Shown here: in pieces, positions 14,499 through 23,449 of the stretch
Numbering within the stretch: position 1 is the first letter of the stretch
Layout: every line of letters starts with the position of its first letter
From: an uncultured Collinsella sp.
Lineage (GTDB): Bacteria; Actinomycetota; Coriobacteriia; Coriobacteriales; Coriobacteriaceae
Direction: 5' to 3'
Length of the DNA: 25,948 bases
Assembly: GCA_958447445.1 (NCBI GenBank)
Contig: CAUDAE010000011.1
Coordinates: forward strand, 1 to 25,948
The notes under the pieces: model-generated
Seen by the model: only the letters and a program-made list of their open reading frames with translations
Told to the model about the DNA's origin: nothing
Databases searched by the model: none
Made by a program: the position numbers and the translations under genes

Positions 14499-15338
14499 TT
14501 ACGCCTCGGACTTCTTGGCGTAGACAAACCAGTAGCCGAGCGCGATCAGAACCGCACCGCCCACGATGTTGCCCAGCGTGGCGGCGGACAGGTTAAACGC
14601 AATGCCCGCGGCGTTGAGCGCATTGGCACCGGCGACGTCGGCGCCATAGCCGCACGCGTGCATCACGGCACCCATGGGCAAAAAGTACATGTTGGCAACG
14701 CAGTGCTCAAAACCGCATGCCACAAAGGCGGCGATGGGCAGCAAAATGCCCACAACCTTATCGACCACGGTCTTGCCGGCGGTACCGATCCACACGGCCA
14801 GGCACACAAAGATGTTGCACAGGATGCCGCGGAAGAAGATCGTCACCCAGTCGACCGTCACCTTGCCGGCGGCGACGCTCACCATGGAATTGGCGACCGC
14901 CTCACCGTTGAGCTTGTAAATGCCGGCCATGTACACCAAAAAGACGATGAACAAGGCACCGACAAAGTTACCGACCCATACGACGGCCCAGGCCTTGAGC
15001 ATCTGGACCAGGGTAATCTTTTTGCTCTTGAGCGCGCAGACCATAAGCGAATTACCGGTAAACAGCTCGGCGCCGCACACCAGCACGAGCACCAGGCCCA
15101 GGCAAAAGCACAGGCCGCCCACGACGCGCTGGGCGCCCCAGCCCAGCGTGCTATCGCTCAAGAACACGGTAAAGAACAGGCCGCCGAAGGCAATGAACGC
15201 ACCAGCGAACATCGCCAACAGAAAGGCCTTTGCGACCGGCAGGTTGGCCTTGGTCACGCCGGCGGCCTCGGTCTTGGCCTCGATCGCGGCGGGCGCAAGG
15301 CAATCGGGAGCGGGATATTCTGCCTTGGAATCTGCCAT
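14499..15338 (-). CDS. focA: Formate channel, FocA/formate-nitrite transporter family
   Basis: 279 residues, normal for the pentameric FNT channels, with six hydrophobic membrane segments. Family signatures are GAELFTGN (89-96), carrying the conserved threonine of the pore loop, and FEHCVANMYF (210-219), carrying the gating histidine His212 (His209 in E. coli FocA). It moves formate across the cytoplasmic membrane, in or out. An in-frame ATG exists further upstream at 15371. I chose 15338 because the protein pattern fits and a purine-rich GGAAAGAAG precedes it. It is the last gene of the hydrogenase operon, 39 bases after hycI, which links it to formate-driven H2 production. A nitrite substrate is less likely in this context. 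Confidence 0.93.
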   Translation of the reverse strand: MADSKAEYPAPDCLAPAAIEAKTEAAGVTKANLPVAKAFLLAMFAGAFIAFGGLFFTVFLSDSTLGWGAQRVVGGLCFCLGLVLVLVCGAELFTGNSLMVCALKSKKITLVQMLKAWAVVWVGNFVGALFIVFLVYMAGIYKLNGEAVANSMVSVAAGKVTVDWVTIFFRGILCNIFVCLAVWIGTAGKTVVDKVVGILLPIAAFVACGFEHCVANMYFLPMGAVMHACGYGADVAGANALNAAGIAFNLSAATLGNIVGGAVLIALGYWFVYAKKSEA

Positions 15339-15377
15339 GTCAATCACTTCTTTCCTAATCAGCAGGGACAAGCGCTC

Positions 15378-15881
15378 CTATTGCTCTTGTCCCAAGCGGA
15401 CAAAGTGGGAAAAGTCGTTGGCGACCACGGCGTCGTACACGGCGTCGACGGCGTCAAAGACCTCCGGGGACATGGGGTTATAGAACTCCGTATCGCCCGG
15501 CTGAATCCCTATGAAGACGATATCTTCGCACGATTGCTCAATCTCTTCGATCAGAATCGACAAAGGGAGCGAATGCGTGGTGAACATCGACTTGCGGGCC
15601 ACATCGCGCTTATCGAGCAGGCGGATAGACCCGACGGGCAGCGCCATGTCGGCGGCATCGACCAAGACCAGGCGAGGCGGACGCTCGCGCTTGACCTCGA
15701 TGATGTCGTCCTCAGGCGTTTGGCCACCGTCGATGGTGTACCAACCGGCAATGGGCGCGTCCTCCATCTTTTTGGAGAGCACGGGGCCGGCGGCATCGTC
15801 GGCACGCAGCACGCTTCCCGCCGTGAGCACGATACCCGCAAACGGGGCGCCGTTCACACGACCATCCACAACGCGACCCAT
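15378..15881 (-). CDS. hycI: Hydrogenase maturation endopeptidase HycI
   Basis: 167 residues, close to the 156 of E. coli HycI. It clips the C-terminal tail of the hydrogenase large subunit after nickel insertion. The three nickel-sensing residues are all present: Asp29 in RADDAAGP, Asp78 in VDAADM and His103 in TTHSLPL. DGGQTPEDDI and FIGIQPG also follow the E. coli protein closely. Its ATG shares one base with the hycH TAA (TAATG), so the two are translationally coupled. Its substrate, HyfG, is encoded in the same operon and keeps an uncleaved tail. Confidence 0.95.
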   Translation of the reverse strand: MGRVVDGRVNGAPFAGIVLTAGSVLRADDAAGPVLSKKMEDAPIAGWYTIDGGQTPEDDIIEVKRERPPRLVLVDAADMALPVGSIRLLDKRDVARKSMFTTHSLPLSILIEEIEQSCEDIVFIGIQPGDTEFYNPMSPEVFDAVDAVYDAVVANDFSHFVRLGQEQ

Positions 15882-16462
15882 TACTGCAACCTTCCCGTCA
15901 GATACACACCCGACACATCGCGCACGCGCTCCACCAGATCGCGGAATTTCATCAAAAACGCGACCTGCTGGGCATGCAGGCCAAAGTCGTCATCGAACAC
16001 CGAGATGCCGGCCTTGGCCGACCCGCGAAAACCGCGCTCGTCGAGTAGTGTGTCGCAGGCCTCGAGCAGCGACGGCACCGCCGCCTTGTCGAGCTGGCAC
16101 TCGCCAAAGGAGCGGATGGCCTCGAACTTGGTCTTAGCCTCCCCCTCCGGCAACGCGTCGACGAGCGAATAGAACACATCCACCGGCACCGACAGGCGCG
16201 GCTCAAAGCAGTCGAGCACGCCGGTGTGGTGGCCCACGGCGAGCGTGTAGTACAGCACGTCGCAGGCCTCCTGGGGAACGTCTTCCTCGGTCTCCACAAA
16301 CTTACGCGTGAGCTCATAGAAGACCACCTGGTCGGGCGCATGGCCCAGGCAGGGGTCGGCGACGCCCTCGGCGGCCTCGTCGCTTGCGCGCGAGGCATCG
16401 CCAAAAGAGCCGCCGAGCATGCCGGGGCCCGCAAAGTAACCAGAGCGGTCCGTGAGCTCCAT
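15881..16462 (-). CDS. hycH: Formate hydrogenlyase accessory/maturation protein HycH
   Basis: 193 residues. From about residue 46, FYELTRKFVE and YYTLAVGHHTGVLDCFE align closely with the start of E. coli HycH (136 residues), an accessory protein needed to make active hydrogenase 3. Its exact biochemical role is unsettled. The first 45 residues are a Gly/Asp/Ala-rich extension absent from E. coli HycH. No alternative in-frame ATG exists until near the C-terminus, so the extension looks genuine. It begins directly after the hyfI TAG with no gap and overlaps hycI by one base. Confidence 0.93.
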   Translation of the reverse strand: MELTDRSGYFAGPGMLGGSFGDASRASDEAAEGVADPCLGHAPDQVVFYELTRKFVETEEDVPQEACDVLYYTLAVGHHTGVLDCFEPRLSVPVDVFYSLVDALPEGEAKTKFEAIRSFGECQLDKAAVPSLLEACDTLLDERGFRGSAKAGISVFDDDFGLHAQQVAFLMKFRDLVERVRDVSGVYLTGRLQ

Positions 16463-17245
16463 CTAGCGACCTCCGGCCAGCACCAGATCCTGCAGCGCCG
16501 AGTACACCTCGACGCGGCGCGGATCGTCCTGCTTGTCGATGAGCAGCGCCATGGCACCGCGGATATCGCCCTTGGGCGCGCCCTCGAGCGTATCCATAAA
16601 CTCGTTGGCCAGGTCGCGGCCGTAACGGTAGCCGCTCATGGCGCGAGCCTCGCGCTCGATGGCAACGCGCAGCTTGTACGGCACGCCGGGGTGCAGGATA
16701 TCGGCCTGCTCGCCGGCAGCCTCCACCGTAGTCTCGGCATGGAGCTTTTGGTCCAGCAGGCCAAGTGCCATGGCAAAGCCGTAGACGGTCTGCGCGGGGC
16801 TGGGCGGGCAGCCGGGGATGTAGACATCGACCGGCAGAATCTTGTCCGTGCCGCCCCAGACGCAATAGTTGTCGTAGAAGATGCCACCGGTGCAGCCGCA
16901 CGCGCCATAGGACACCACGATCTTAGGATCGGGTGCGGCCTCAAAGGCGCGCAGGGCCGGCATGCGCATGGCACGCGTCACGGCACCGGTGTACAGCAAC
17001 ACATCGGCGTGACGGGGCGAGGGCACGACCTTGATGCCAAAGCGCTCGACGTCGAAGACGGGCGTGATGGAACCGAAGATCTCGATCTCGCAGCCGTTGC
17101 AGCCGCCGCAGTCAACACGGTAGACATACACCGAGCGCTTGATCTTCTTAAGAAGGGTCGCCTTGGCCTTCTCGATGCTCTCGTCGAGCTCGATCTTGGT
17201 CGGGCGGTACTGAAGCCGCTCGGGCAAAAGCGTGGGTTCGGCCAT
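16463..17245 (-). CDS. hyfI: Hydrogenase-4/3 small subunit, NuoB-like (HyfI/HycG)
   Basis: 260 residues, matching HycG/HyfI (about 255). It is the electron-transfer small subunit next to the [NiFe] subunit and holds the proximal [4Fe-4S] cluster. Cysteine motifs are CGGCNGC (46-52), GACGC (Cys116) and PGCPPSP (Cys146), the NuoB pattern. No Tat signal is present, so it faces the cytoplasm as in group-4 hydrogenases. It follows hyfH by two bases and abuts hycH. Confidence 0.95.
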   Translation of the reverse strand: MAEPTLLPERLQYRPTKIELDESIEKAKATLLKKIKRSVYVYRVDCGGCNGCEIEIFGSITPVFDVERFGIKVVPSPRHADVLLYTGAVTRAMRMPALRAFEAAPDPKIVVSYGACGCTGGIFYDNYCVWGGTDKILPVDVYIPGCPPSPAQTVYGFAMALGLLDQKLHAETTVEAAGEQADILHPGVPYKLRVAIEREARAMSGYRYGRDLANEFMDTLEGAPKGDIRGAMALLIDKQDDPRRVEVYSALQDLVLAGGR

Positions 17246-17247
17246 GG

Positions 17248-17964
17248 TTACTCCTCCTTCGTATCAAAATCCATGATGATGCCCTCGACCGGCGCCGGAC
17301 CGGCGGGAATCTCGGGCGCATCGGGGTTGAGCTCGCGGTCGATATACTCCGGGTTCACGCCGTGGCCGCCCAGATACTCCATGCCGGGGCCCTGGGGCTC
17401 GCCGGACGCAAGCGTCTCGTTGGCAGCCATGCCGTGCGCGTTGCCGGTCTTTACGGCCGAGGCGGCGCGCAGGGCGTCGAGCTCGCGCTTGCACTCCTGG
17501 CACATACCGACGGTACGGGCGGCCTGCTCGGCCTCCATGCCGCCGGCCTTTTGCAGCAGGCGCTTAGCGTAGTCGATCTCCTTGTGCGGGGCAAACGGCT
17601 TGCCGCAACGCGAGCAGTGCTCGAGCGTGTAGACGCTCTTGCTGGTGAGGTCGTCCTTGCTCATGACGGCCAGCTCAAACTCCTCGGTGAGCTTGATGGC
17701 CTCCATGGGGCAGGCTTCCTCGCAACGGCCGCAGAAGATGCAGCGGCCGTAGTCGATCGACCAGGTGATGGTGTCGGCCGCAAGGTCGGTGTCCATGCGA
17801 ATGGCATCGGCCGGGCACGCCACGCCGCAGGCACCGCAGGCGATGCAGAGCTCGGCGTTGTGCTCGGGCTTGCCGCGCATGTCCTTGTTGGTGGGGAACG
17901 GCGCAAACGGGTACTTGACCGTCGCGTCGCCGGCCTTGGCGTTAACCTTCCAAAGCTTCAGCAT
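17248..17964 (-). CDS. hyfH: Formate hydrogenlyase iron-sulfur subunit HyfH/HycF, with extended C-terminus
   Basis: 238 residues from ATG 17964. That ATG is one base past the hyfG stop, with AGGAGG nine bases upstream. It is a NuoI-like ferredoxin subunit. Two [4Fe-4S] motifs are at Cys40/43/46/50 and Cys75/78/81/85. A further pair of CxxC motifs (Cys117/120 and Cys155/158) is characteristic of HycF/HyfH and could hold another metal. E. coli HycF has about 180 residues. Here roughly 65 extra residues rich in Gly, Pro, Asn and Glu follow, with no recognisable domain. It passes electrons from the formate dehydrogenase side toward HyfI. Confidence 0.94.
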   Translation of the reverse strand: MLKLWKVNAKAGDATVKYPFAPFPTNKDMRGKPEHNAELCIACGACGVACPADAIRMDTDLAADTITWSIDYGRCIFCGRCEEACPMEAIKLTEEFELAVMSKDDLTSKSVYTLEHCSRCGKPFAPHKEIDYAKRLLQKAGGMEAEQAARTVGMCQECKRELDALRAASAVKTGNAHGMAANETLASGEPQGPGMEYLGGHGVNPEYIDRELNPDAPEIPAGPAPVEGIIMDFDTKEE

Positions 17965-17965
17965 A

Positions 17966-19738
17966 TTAGAGCGCCTCCTCATCGAGCGGAGCGGCCATGG
18001 TGCCCTCGCCCGCAAGCGGCGACTTGTCGCGCCAGACGTTCTCGAACTGCTCCTTGTCGAGCACGTGGTCGCGCTTGGCGGCGACATCGGTCACCGTCAC
18101 GCGGTCGGTGCAGGAGTAGCACGGGTCGAGCGAGCCGACGATCAGCGCCGCGTCGCCCACGGTGTTGCCGCGGAACATGTAGCGCAGGACCGGCCAGTTG
18201 CTGTACGTGGCCGCCTTGGCGCGCCAGCGGTAGCACTTCTGGTTGTTGCCGAGCATGGCCCAGTGCACGTCCTCGCCGCGCGGCGCCTCGGTGGCGCCGA
18301 TGGCGTACTTGTGCGGGGTGTACTCCCAATCCGTGGTAAGGATGGGGCCCGACGGGCAGTTCTCGAGCATGGTCTCGATCATGTCGATCGAATCGTAGAC
18401 CTCCTGGATGCGAACGGCGGTACGGCCGAAGGCATCGCAGGTGTCGGCCGTGGCGGCATGCATCTTTTGGACGTCCGGATCGGCGTAGCCGTCGAAGGGA
18501 TGGTCAAAGCGCACGTCGCGGGCATAGCCAGAGCCACGCATGAGCGGGCCGACCGGCGAAAAGTCGCGAGCGATCTTGCGATCCAGAATGCCGATACCGC
18601 TCGTACGCTCGATAAAGTTGGGCGTAGAGAGCAGCATGTCGACGAGCTCCTGAACCTCGGAGCGCAGCTGGTGGATGGTCGTGAGCGTGGAGAGCTTCTG
18701 CTCGGCCAAAATGTCGCGACGCACGCCGCCGATCACGTTGAGGCCGTAGGTCTTGCGGTGACCGGAGAGCTTCTCGGCCAGGTCCATGGACTTCTCGCGG
18801 ACGCGGAAGAACTGCTGGAAGCCGGAGTCGAAGCCCGTGTAGTGCGATGCCAGGCCAATGTTGAGCAGATGCGAGTGCAGGCGCTCGACCTCGAGCATGA
18901 TGGCGCGGATGTACTGGGCGCGCGGCGAGACATGAATGCCCTGGGCGCGCTCGACGGCCTCGGCATAGGCCACCGAGTGGGCGCAGCCGCAGATGCCGCA
19001 GATGCGGTCGGCGAGGAACGTCACGGCGTCATAGTTCAAGCGCGTCTCGGCGACCTTCTCCATGCCGCGGTGTACGTAGAACAGACGGTAGTCGGCGTCG
19101 ACGATCGTCTCGCCCTCGACGAACAGGCGGAAGTGGCCGGGCTCGTCGGAGGTGATGTGCAGCGGTCCCATGGGAACGAGCGTGGTCTCCTTGCCCTTGG
19201 TGTCGGCCAAGAACTCGTAGTTTTCCATGTCGCTCGCGGGAGCGGGACGGAAGCGGTAGTCCATGGAGTCCTTGCGCAGCGGGTACAGGCCGCTGGGCCA
19301 GTCATCGGGCAGCACCAGGCGACGACGATCGGGCAGACCCTCGGGGATCAGGCCGAACATATCGCGCAGCTCGCGCTCGCCCCACACGCAGGCGGGGACG
19401 AACGGCGTCACGGACGGGAACGTCATCTTGGCGGGGTCGACCTCGGCACGCACGGTAACCCAGCCGGGATCCTCCCCCTCCATGGAGATGACGTAGTACA
19501 CGGCGTAACGGCCGCACAGGGAGCGCTCGTCGTTGCCGATGATCACGGGAATCCAGCCGTAGCGCTCGTAGTACAGGTAGTGGACGGCCTCGGGCAGCTT
19601 GTCCTGCTTGACGGTAATCGTCAGCTGGTCCTCGCATTGCCACTCGACCTTCTCGATAGCGCCCGGCACTGCGGCGCGCAGGGCCTCGACGTGGCTTTCG
19701 CAACGACGAGCGTAGTCCTTCTTTTCAGGTTCTGCCAT
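17966..19738 (-). CDS. hyfG: [NiFe] hydrogenase large subunit HyfG/HycE (NuoC-NuoD fusion)
   Basis: 590 residues. Residues 1-165 are a NuoC-like domain (WGERELRDMFGL, YPLRKD), and the rest is the NuoD-like catalytic domain. The [NiFe] ligands are in RICGICGCAH (Cys247, Cys250) and SLDPCYSCTDR (Cys540, Cys543). The tail after Arg546, about 44 residues, corresponds to the peptide that HycI removes; in E. coli cleavage is after the same arginine (Arg537). The protein reduces protons to H2 at the cytoplasmic face of the membrane complex. It starts four bases after hyfF and is followed one base later by hyfH. Confidence 0.97.
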   Translation of the reverse strand: MAEPEKKDYARRCESHVEALRAAVPGAIEKVEWQCEDQLTITVKQDKLPEAVHYLYYERYGWIPVIIGNDERSLCGRYAVYYVISMEGEDPGWVTVRAEVDPAKMTFPSVTPFVPACVWGERELRDMFGLIPEGLPDRRRLVLPDDWPSGLYPLRKDSMDYRFRPAPASDMENYEFLADTKGKETTLVPMGPLHITSDEPGHFRLFVEGETIVDADYRLFYVHRGMEKVAETRLNYDAVTFLADRICGICGCAHSVAYAEAVERAQGIHVSPRAQYIRAIMLEVERLHSHLLNIGLASHYTGFDSGFQQFFRVREKSMDLAEKLSGHRKTYGLNVIGGVRRDILAEQKLSTLTTIHQLRSEVQELVDMLLSTPNFIERTSGIGILDRKIARDFSPVGPLMRGSGYARDVRFDHPFDGYADPDVQKMHAATADTCDAFGRTAVRIQEVYDSIDMIETMLENCPSGPILTTDWEYTPHKYAIGATEAPRGEDVHWAMLGNNQKCYRWRAKAATYSNWPVLRYMFRGNTVGDAALIVGSLDPCYSCTDRVTVTDVAAKRDHVLDKEQFENVWRDKSPLAGEGTMAAPLDEEAL

Positions 19739-19742
19739 GGTG

Positions 19743-21308
19743 CTAATTCACCTCGCTTGTCTTGGTCTGGGAACTGAACACCATGCGGTAGAGAGGAGCC
19801 TCGTGGAGCTCTTCGACGCTCTGGTTCAAAACGACGGACGTTGCATCCTCGACGCCGCTCGTGATGGCGACCGGGGTGGCGATACCGAACCACATGACCA
19901 CGATCGCGAGGGCGATCTCGGGGATGATCATGAGGGCGGGCACCTCGTGGCGCTTCATGCCCTCGGGCGCCTTGCCGAAGATGGACTTGAGCGCAATGCC
20001 GGTAAGGGCAAAGTACACGCCGGTGAGGCCGATGGCCACGAGCACGACCACCCAGATGGGACCGGACTGGACGCCGGCCACGAAGGTGAGGAACTCGGAG
20101 ATGAACAGGGCGAACGGCGGGAAGGCGGCGAGCGCGAGCAGGGCGATGATGGTGAGCGCTGCCGTGACAGGAGCGATCTCGACGACGCCCTTGATCTTGT
20201 TCAGGTCGCGGGTGTGGTAGATGTGCTGGATGTTACCGGCCATGCAGAAGGCGAGCGCCTTCGTGAAGCCGTGGAAGATGCAGTGCAGCAGGCAGGCGGC
20301 GATACCGAGCGGACCACCGATACCCAGGCACAGCGCGACCACACCGACGTTGTCGACGGAGGAGTACGCGAAGCGACGCTTGATATCGTCCTGCTTGAAG
20401 ATGCACAGGGCGGCCACCAGGATGGACAGCGTGCCCAGGATGAGCAGGAGCGTTCGCGGATAGGTGTCGCCCACCGTGATGATGGACAGGGAGTAGAAGC
20501 GGATAATCACCAGCATGGCGCACTTGAGCAGCACGCCCGAGAGCAGCGCGGAAACCGGGCTCGGAGCCTGGGAGTGCGCGTCGGGCAGCCAGGTGTGCAT
20601 GGGGAACAGGCCCGCCTTGGTGCCGAAGCCGATGACGATGAACGCGAACGCGAGGCGCACGAGCATCGGGTCGAACTGGTCGGCGTAGGGCATGATGGAG
20701 GTAAGGAAGGCAGCCTCATGCGCGTTGGGCATGATATCGGCGGCGTTCGCGTAGATGAGCAGCGTGCCGAACAGGCCGAAGGCCACGCCGGCGGTGCAGA
20801 CCATCGCGTACTTCCAAGACGCCTCGAGCGCCTGTTTGTTCTTGTAGATACCCACGAGGAACACGGTCGACAGCGTGGTGGCCTCGACCGCCGCCCAGGT
20901 GAGGATGATGTTGTTGGACAGGCAGGCGAGCAGCATCGTGAAGACGAACAGGCTAAACAGCGCGTAGTACTGCTTGGTGCGCTCGGCCGGCATGGTCTTC
21001 TCCTCGATATCGATCTTGATATAGGAGATGGAGTACACGCCGGTGATGAACCCGATGATGCCTACCAGAAGGACGAAGATCGACGAGGGCGAATCGAGAT
21101 GGAGCCACAGGCCCAAAGCGTCGATATTCTGCCCGCTCGAGAGCATGGTTCCCGCGGTGACGACCGAAAGGACGAGGGTCGCCGCGACGGAGATGGTGTT
21201 GAGCCCCGCAAAGACGCTGTAGGACGTCGTCTTGGGGAGCGCAGCCATAATCAGGGAGAACACGAGGGGACAAGCGAGCAGGGCGACCGTCAGCATTGAA
21301 ACATCCAT
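19743..21308 (-). CDS. hyfF: Hydrogenase-4 membrane subunit HyfF, antiporter-like (NuoN/M/L family)
   Basis: 521 residues, matching HyfF (about 526), and hydrophobic throughout. The antiporter-like core is GFGTKAGLFPMHTWLPDAHS followed by APSPVSALLSG, with the conserved channel lysine in GTKAG. HGFTKALAFCMAGN is the later conserved segment. It is a candidate proton- or sodium-translocating subunit. HyfF is one of the two subunits that distinguish hydrogenase 4 from the simpler hydrogenase 3, and its presence makes this a Hyf-type complex. It starts three bases after the hyfE stop. Confidence 0.93.
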   Translation of the reverse strand: MDVSMLTVALLACPLVFSLIMAALPKTTSYSVFAGLNTISVAATLVLSVVTAGTMLSSGQNIDALGLWLHLDSPSSIFVLLVGIIGFITGVYSISYIKIDIEEKTMPAERTKQYYALFSLFVFTMLLACLSNNIILTWAAVEATTLSTVFLVGIYKNKQALEASWKYAMVCTAGVAFGLFGTLLIYANAADIMPNAHEAAFLTSIMPYADQFDPMLVRLAFAFIVIGFGTKAGLFPMHTWLPDAHSQAPSPVSALLSGVLLKCAMLVIIRFYSLSIITVGDTYPRTLLLILGTLSILVAALCIFKQDDIKRRFAYSSVDNVGVVALCLGIGGPLGIAACLLHCIFHGFTKALAFCMAGNIQHIYHTRDLNKIKGVVEIAPVTAALTIIALLALAAFPPFALFISEFLTFVAGVQSGPIWVVVLVAIGLTGVYFALTGIALKSIFGKAPEGMKRHEVPALMIIPEIALAIVVMWFGIATPVAITSGVEDATSVVLNQSVEELHEAPLYRMVFSSQTKTSEVN

Positions 21309-21311
21309 GGC

Positions 21312-21965
21312 CTACCCCTTCAATTCGGTCAGGTCGTGGGAGTCGAGCGACTTGGTGTCGTTCCAGATCCTCACGACGACGGCGGACATGATGATGACGG
21401 CGAAAATGGCGTCGGTGGCGATGCCGATCTCGATGATCTCGGGGGCCGTGGGCGCGAGCAGGGCGAGCGTCACGTGGCTACCGTTCTCCATAAGGCAGTA
21501 CCCGAAGATTTGCTTGAGGATGTTGCGCTGGGAGATGATGCACGTGAGGCCGACGAAGAAGTGCGCGAAGCTGATGGCGAGGGCCGGAGTAGCCACCTCA
21601 GCGGTTGGCAGGCTCAGGCGCGTGACCACCGCGAAGCAGATGGCCACCTCCAGACCGGTGAGGATGATGGTCAAGGCCGGCTTGATGGAGGAGGTCAGCG
21701 TGCTATCGGCAGGCGAACCCATCTTTTTGTAGGCACGGTTGAGAATGAACGGAACGAGGATCACCTTGGTGACGAAGGCCGACGCGGCCCACATGAGAAG
21801 CTCGGTGGCACCGGTGGTGAGGCCCAGGGTGAGCAGCACGCCCACCAGGACAACCGACTGGATCGCGTACCACTTAATGGCGGACGGGATGGTCTTCGAG
21901 ACGACCACCATGGTGGAGGTCACGATCAGAAGACCGCCCAGGATATTGACTAACGAATAACCCAT
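21312..21965 (-). CDS. hyfE: Hydrogenase-4 membrane subunit HyfE (NuoK-like)
   Basis: 217 residues against 216 in E. coli HyfE. It is a small multi-span membrane protein with hydrophobic segments from residue 6 onward and the internal loop ILNRAYKKMGS. It probably links the antiporter-like subunits in the membrane arm. AGGAGG lies six bases before ATG 21965 and overlaps the hyfD stop codon TAG. It sits in the conserved order hyfD-hyfE-hyfF, which strengthens an assignment that would be weaker from sequence alone. Confidence 0.9.
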   Translation of the reverse strand: MGYSLVNILGGLLIVTSTMVVVSKTIPSAIKWYAIQSVVLVGVLLTLGLTTGATELLMWAASAFVTKVILVPFILNRAYKKMGSPADSTLTSSIKPALTIILTGLEVAICFAVVTRLSLPTAEVATPALAISFAHFFVGLTCIISQRNILKQIFGYCLMENGSHVTLALLAPTAPEIIEIGIATDAIFAVIIMSAVVVRIWNDTKSLDSHDLTELKG

Positions 21966-21975
21966 GTCCTACCTC

Positions 21976-23433
21976 CTAACCCATCCAACTAGAGGACAGA
22001 GGACCGGCGGCGACGACCATGATCATGAGGACGACGAACACGAACGCCATGGCGCGCGGAAGGGGCTGGCCGGCGGCCACGGTCTCGCTCGGCTCACCGG
22101 GCAGGACCTTACCCATCCAACGCAGGAACCATGCGAAGGTGGCGACGGTCTCGACGACCATGACGCACACGAGGACGAAGATGACCGTGTTGGAAGCACC
22201 AACCGCGAAGCCACCGGAAATAATCTGGAACTTGGAGAAGAACGTGCTCATGGGGGGCACGCCGGCGATAGCGGTCGCGGCGACCGCGAAGCCCACGCCC
22301 GTGACCGGGTACTTCTTCATGAGGCCCTGGATCTTGGGCAACATACGGGTTCCCAGCGTGAAGCTGAGGGAGCCGGCGATGAGGAAGAACAGGGTCTTGG
22401 TGAACGCGTGGTTGAAGATGTGCTCGACGGCGCCGTTGAACGCCATCTGGCTTCCGAACACGGAGAGGCCCAGGCCGAAGAACACGTAGGCGAGCTGCGC
22501 GATCGTCGAGAAGGCGAGCAGGCGCTTCATATCCTTCTGGGGCAGGTACATGAGGAAGCCGAAGAGCATGGTCACGACGGCGTCGATGATGGCGACCCAA
22601 CCGACGATCTCGGGGATATCGCCGGCACTCGCAAGAGCGCGGGCGAACACGCACACGCCGACCTTCACCATGGACGCGCCATGGAGGTAGGCGGAAACGG
22701 GCGTGGGGGCCTCCATTGCGGAGGGCAGCCACATGTAGAGCGGGAACTGGGCGGACTTGGCCCAAGCGGCGAACAGGATGAGCAGCAGCACGACGGTCTT
22801 CATACCGGAATCGAGCTGGGAGATCGCGCTCAGCGCGAACGTGCCGGTTCCGGCGAACAGGAAGGCCGCGCCGATGTAGAGTCCCAGAGCGCCGATATGG
22901 GTGATGATGAGCGCCTTCATACCGGCCTTCTTGGCCGTGGGCGTCATGTAGTAGCTGATGAGGCCCCAGGAGCACACGCCGGTGATCTCGAAGAAAACGA
23001 GCTGGCCGACGATGGTGGAGCTGTAGGCGAGACCGGCCATGGCGCCGATGAACGTGGAGAAGTACACGTAGAAGCGGCGACGGGGCGCGTCGGGATGCTC
23101 CTTGTTCTTATCGCTCATGTACGGGAACGAATAGATGACGACGAGCAGGCCGATAGCGACGAACGCGGGTGCGAGCAGCGTGCTCATCCGGTCGAATATG
23201 AAGCCCATGACCAAGGTCTGGCCCATACTCGCCCAGGTTACATCGACCGCGTTCATGCCGTTTCCGGCAAACGTCGCGGCCAAGCCAACGGAAGCGACCG
23301 TGGCGATGCCGCCGGCAAAGGCGCAGATCCATTTAGCGTAGGGACGCGGCAGCATGACGATGAGCAGGGAGCCCAGCATGGGGACGGCGATCGCCACCAT
23401 GGCAAAGAGGGACAAGCTCGATTCGATTGACAT
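21976..23433 (-). CDS. hyfD: Hydrogenase-4 membrane subunit HyfD, antiporter-like
   Basis: 485 residues, close to the 479 of E. coli HyfD. The NuoL/MrpA-like core reads WAKSAQFPLYMWLPSAMEAP then TPVSAYLHGASMVKVGV, with the conserved lysine in AKSAQ and the histidine in YLHGAS. HIFNHAFTKTLFFLIAGS is the later conserved segment. It is the second of three predicted ion-pumping subunits in this operon. It starts 16 bases after hyfC. Confidence 0.93.
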   Translation of the reverse strand: MSIESSLSLFAMVAIAVPMLGSLLIVMLPRPYAKWICAFAGGIATVASVGLAATFAGNGMNAVDVTWASMGQTLVMGFIFDRMSTLLAPAFVAIGLLVVIYSFPYMSDKNKEHPDAPRRRFYVYFSTFIGAMAGLAYSSTIVGQLVFFEITGVCSWGLISYYMTPTAKKAGMKALIITHIGALGLYIGAAFLFAGTGTFALSAISQLDSGMKTVVLLLILFAAWAKSAQFPLYMWLPSAMEAPTPVSAYLHGASMVKVGVCVFARALASAGDIPEIVGWVAIIDAVVTMLFGFLMYLPQKDMKRLLAFSTIAQLAYVFFGLGLSVFGSQMAFNGAVEHIFNHAFTKTLFFLIAGSLSFTLGTRMLPKIQGLMKKYPVTGVGFAVAATAIAGVPPMSTFFSKFQIISGGFAVGASNTVIFVLVCVMVVETVATFAWFLRWMGKVLPGEPSETVAAGQPLPRAMAFVFVVLMIMVVAAGPLSSSWMG

Positions 23434-23449
23434 AGTTTCTCCCTTCTCC

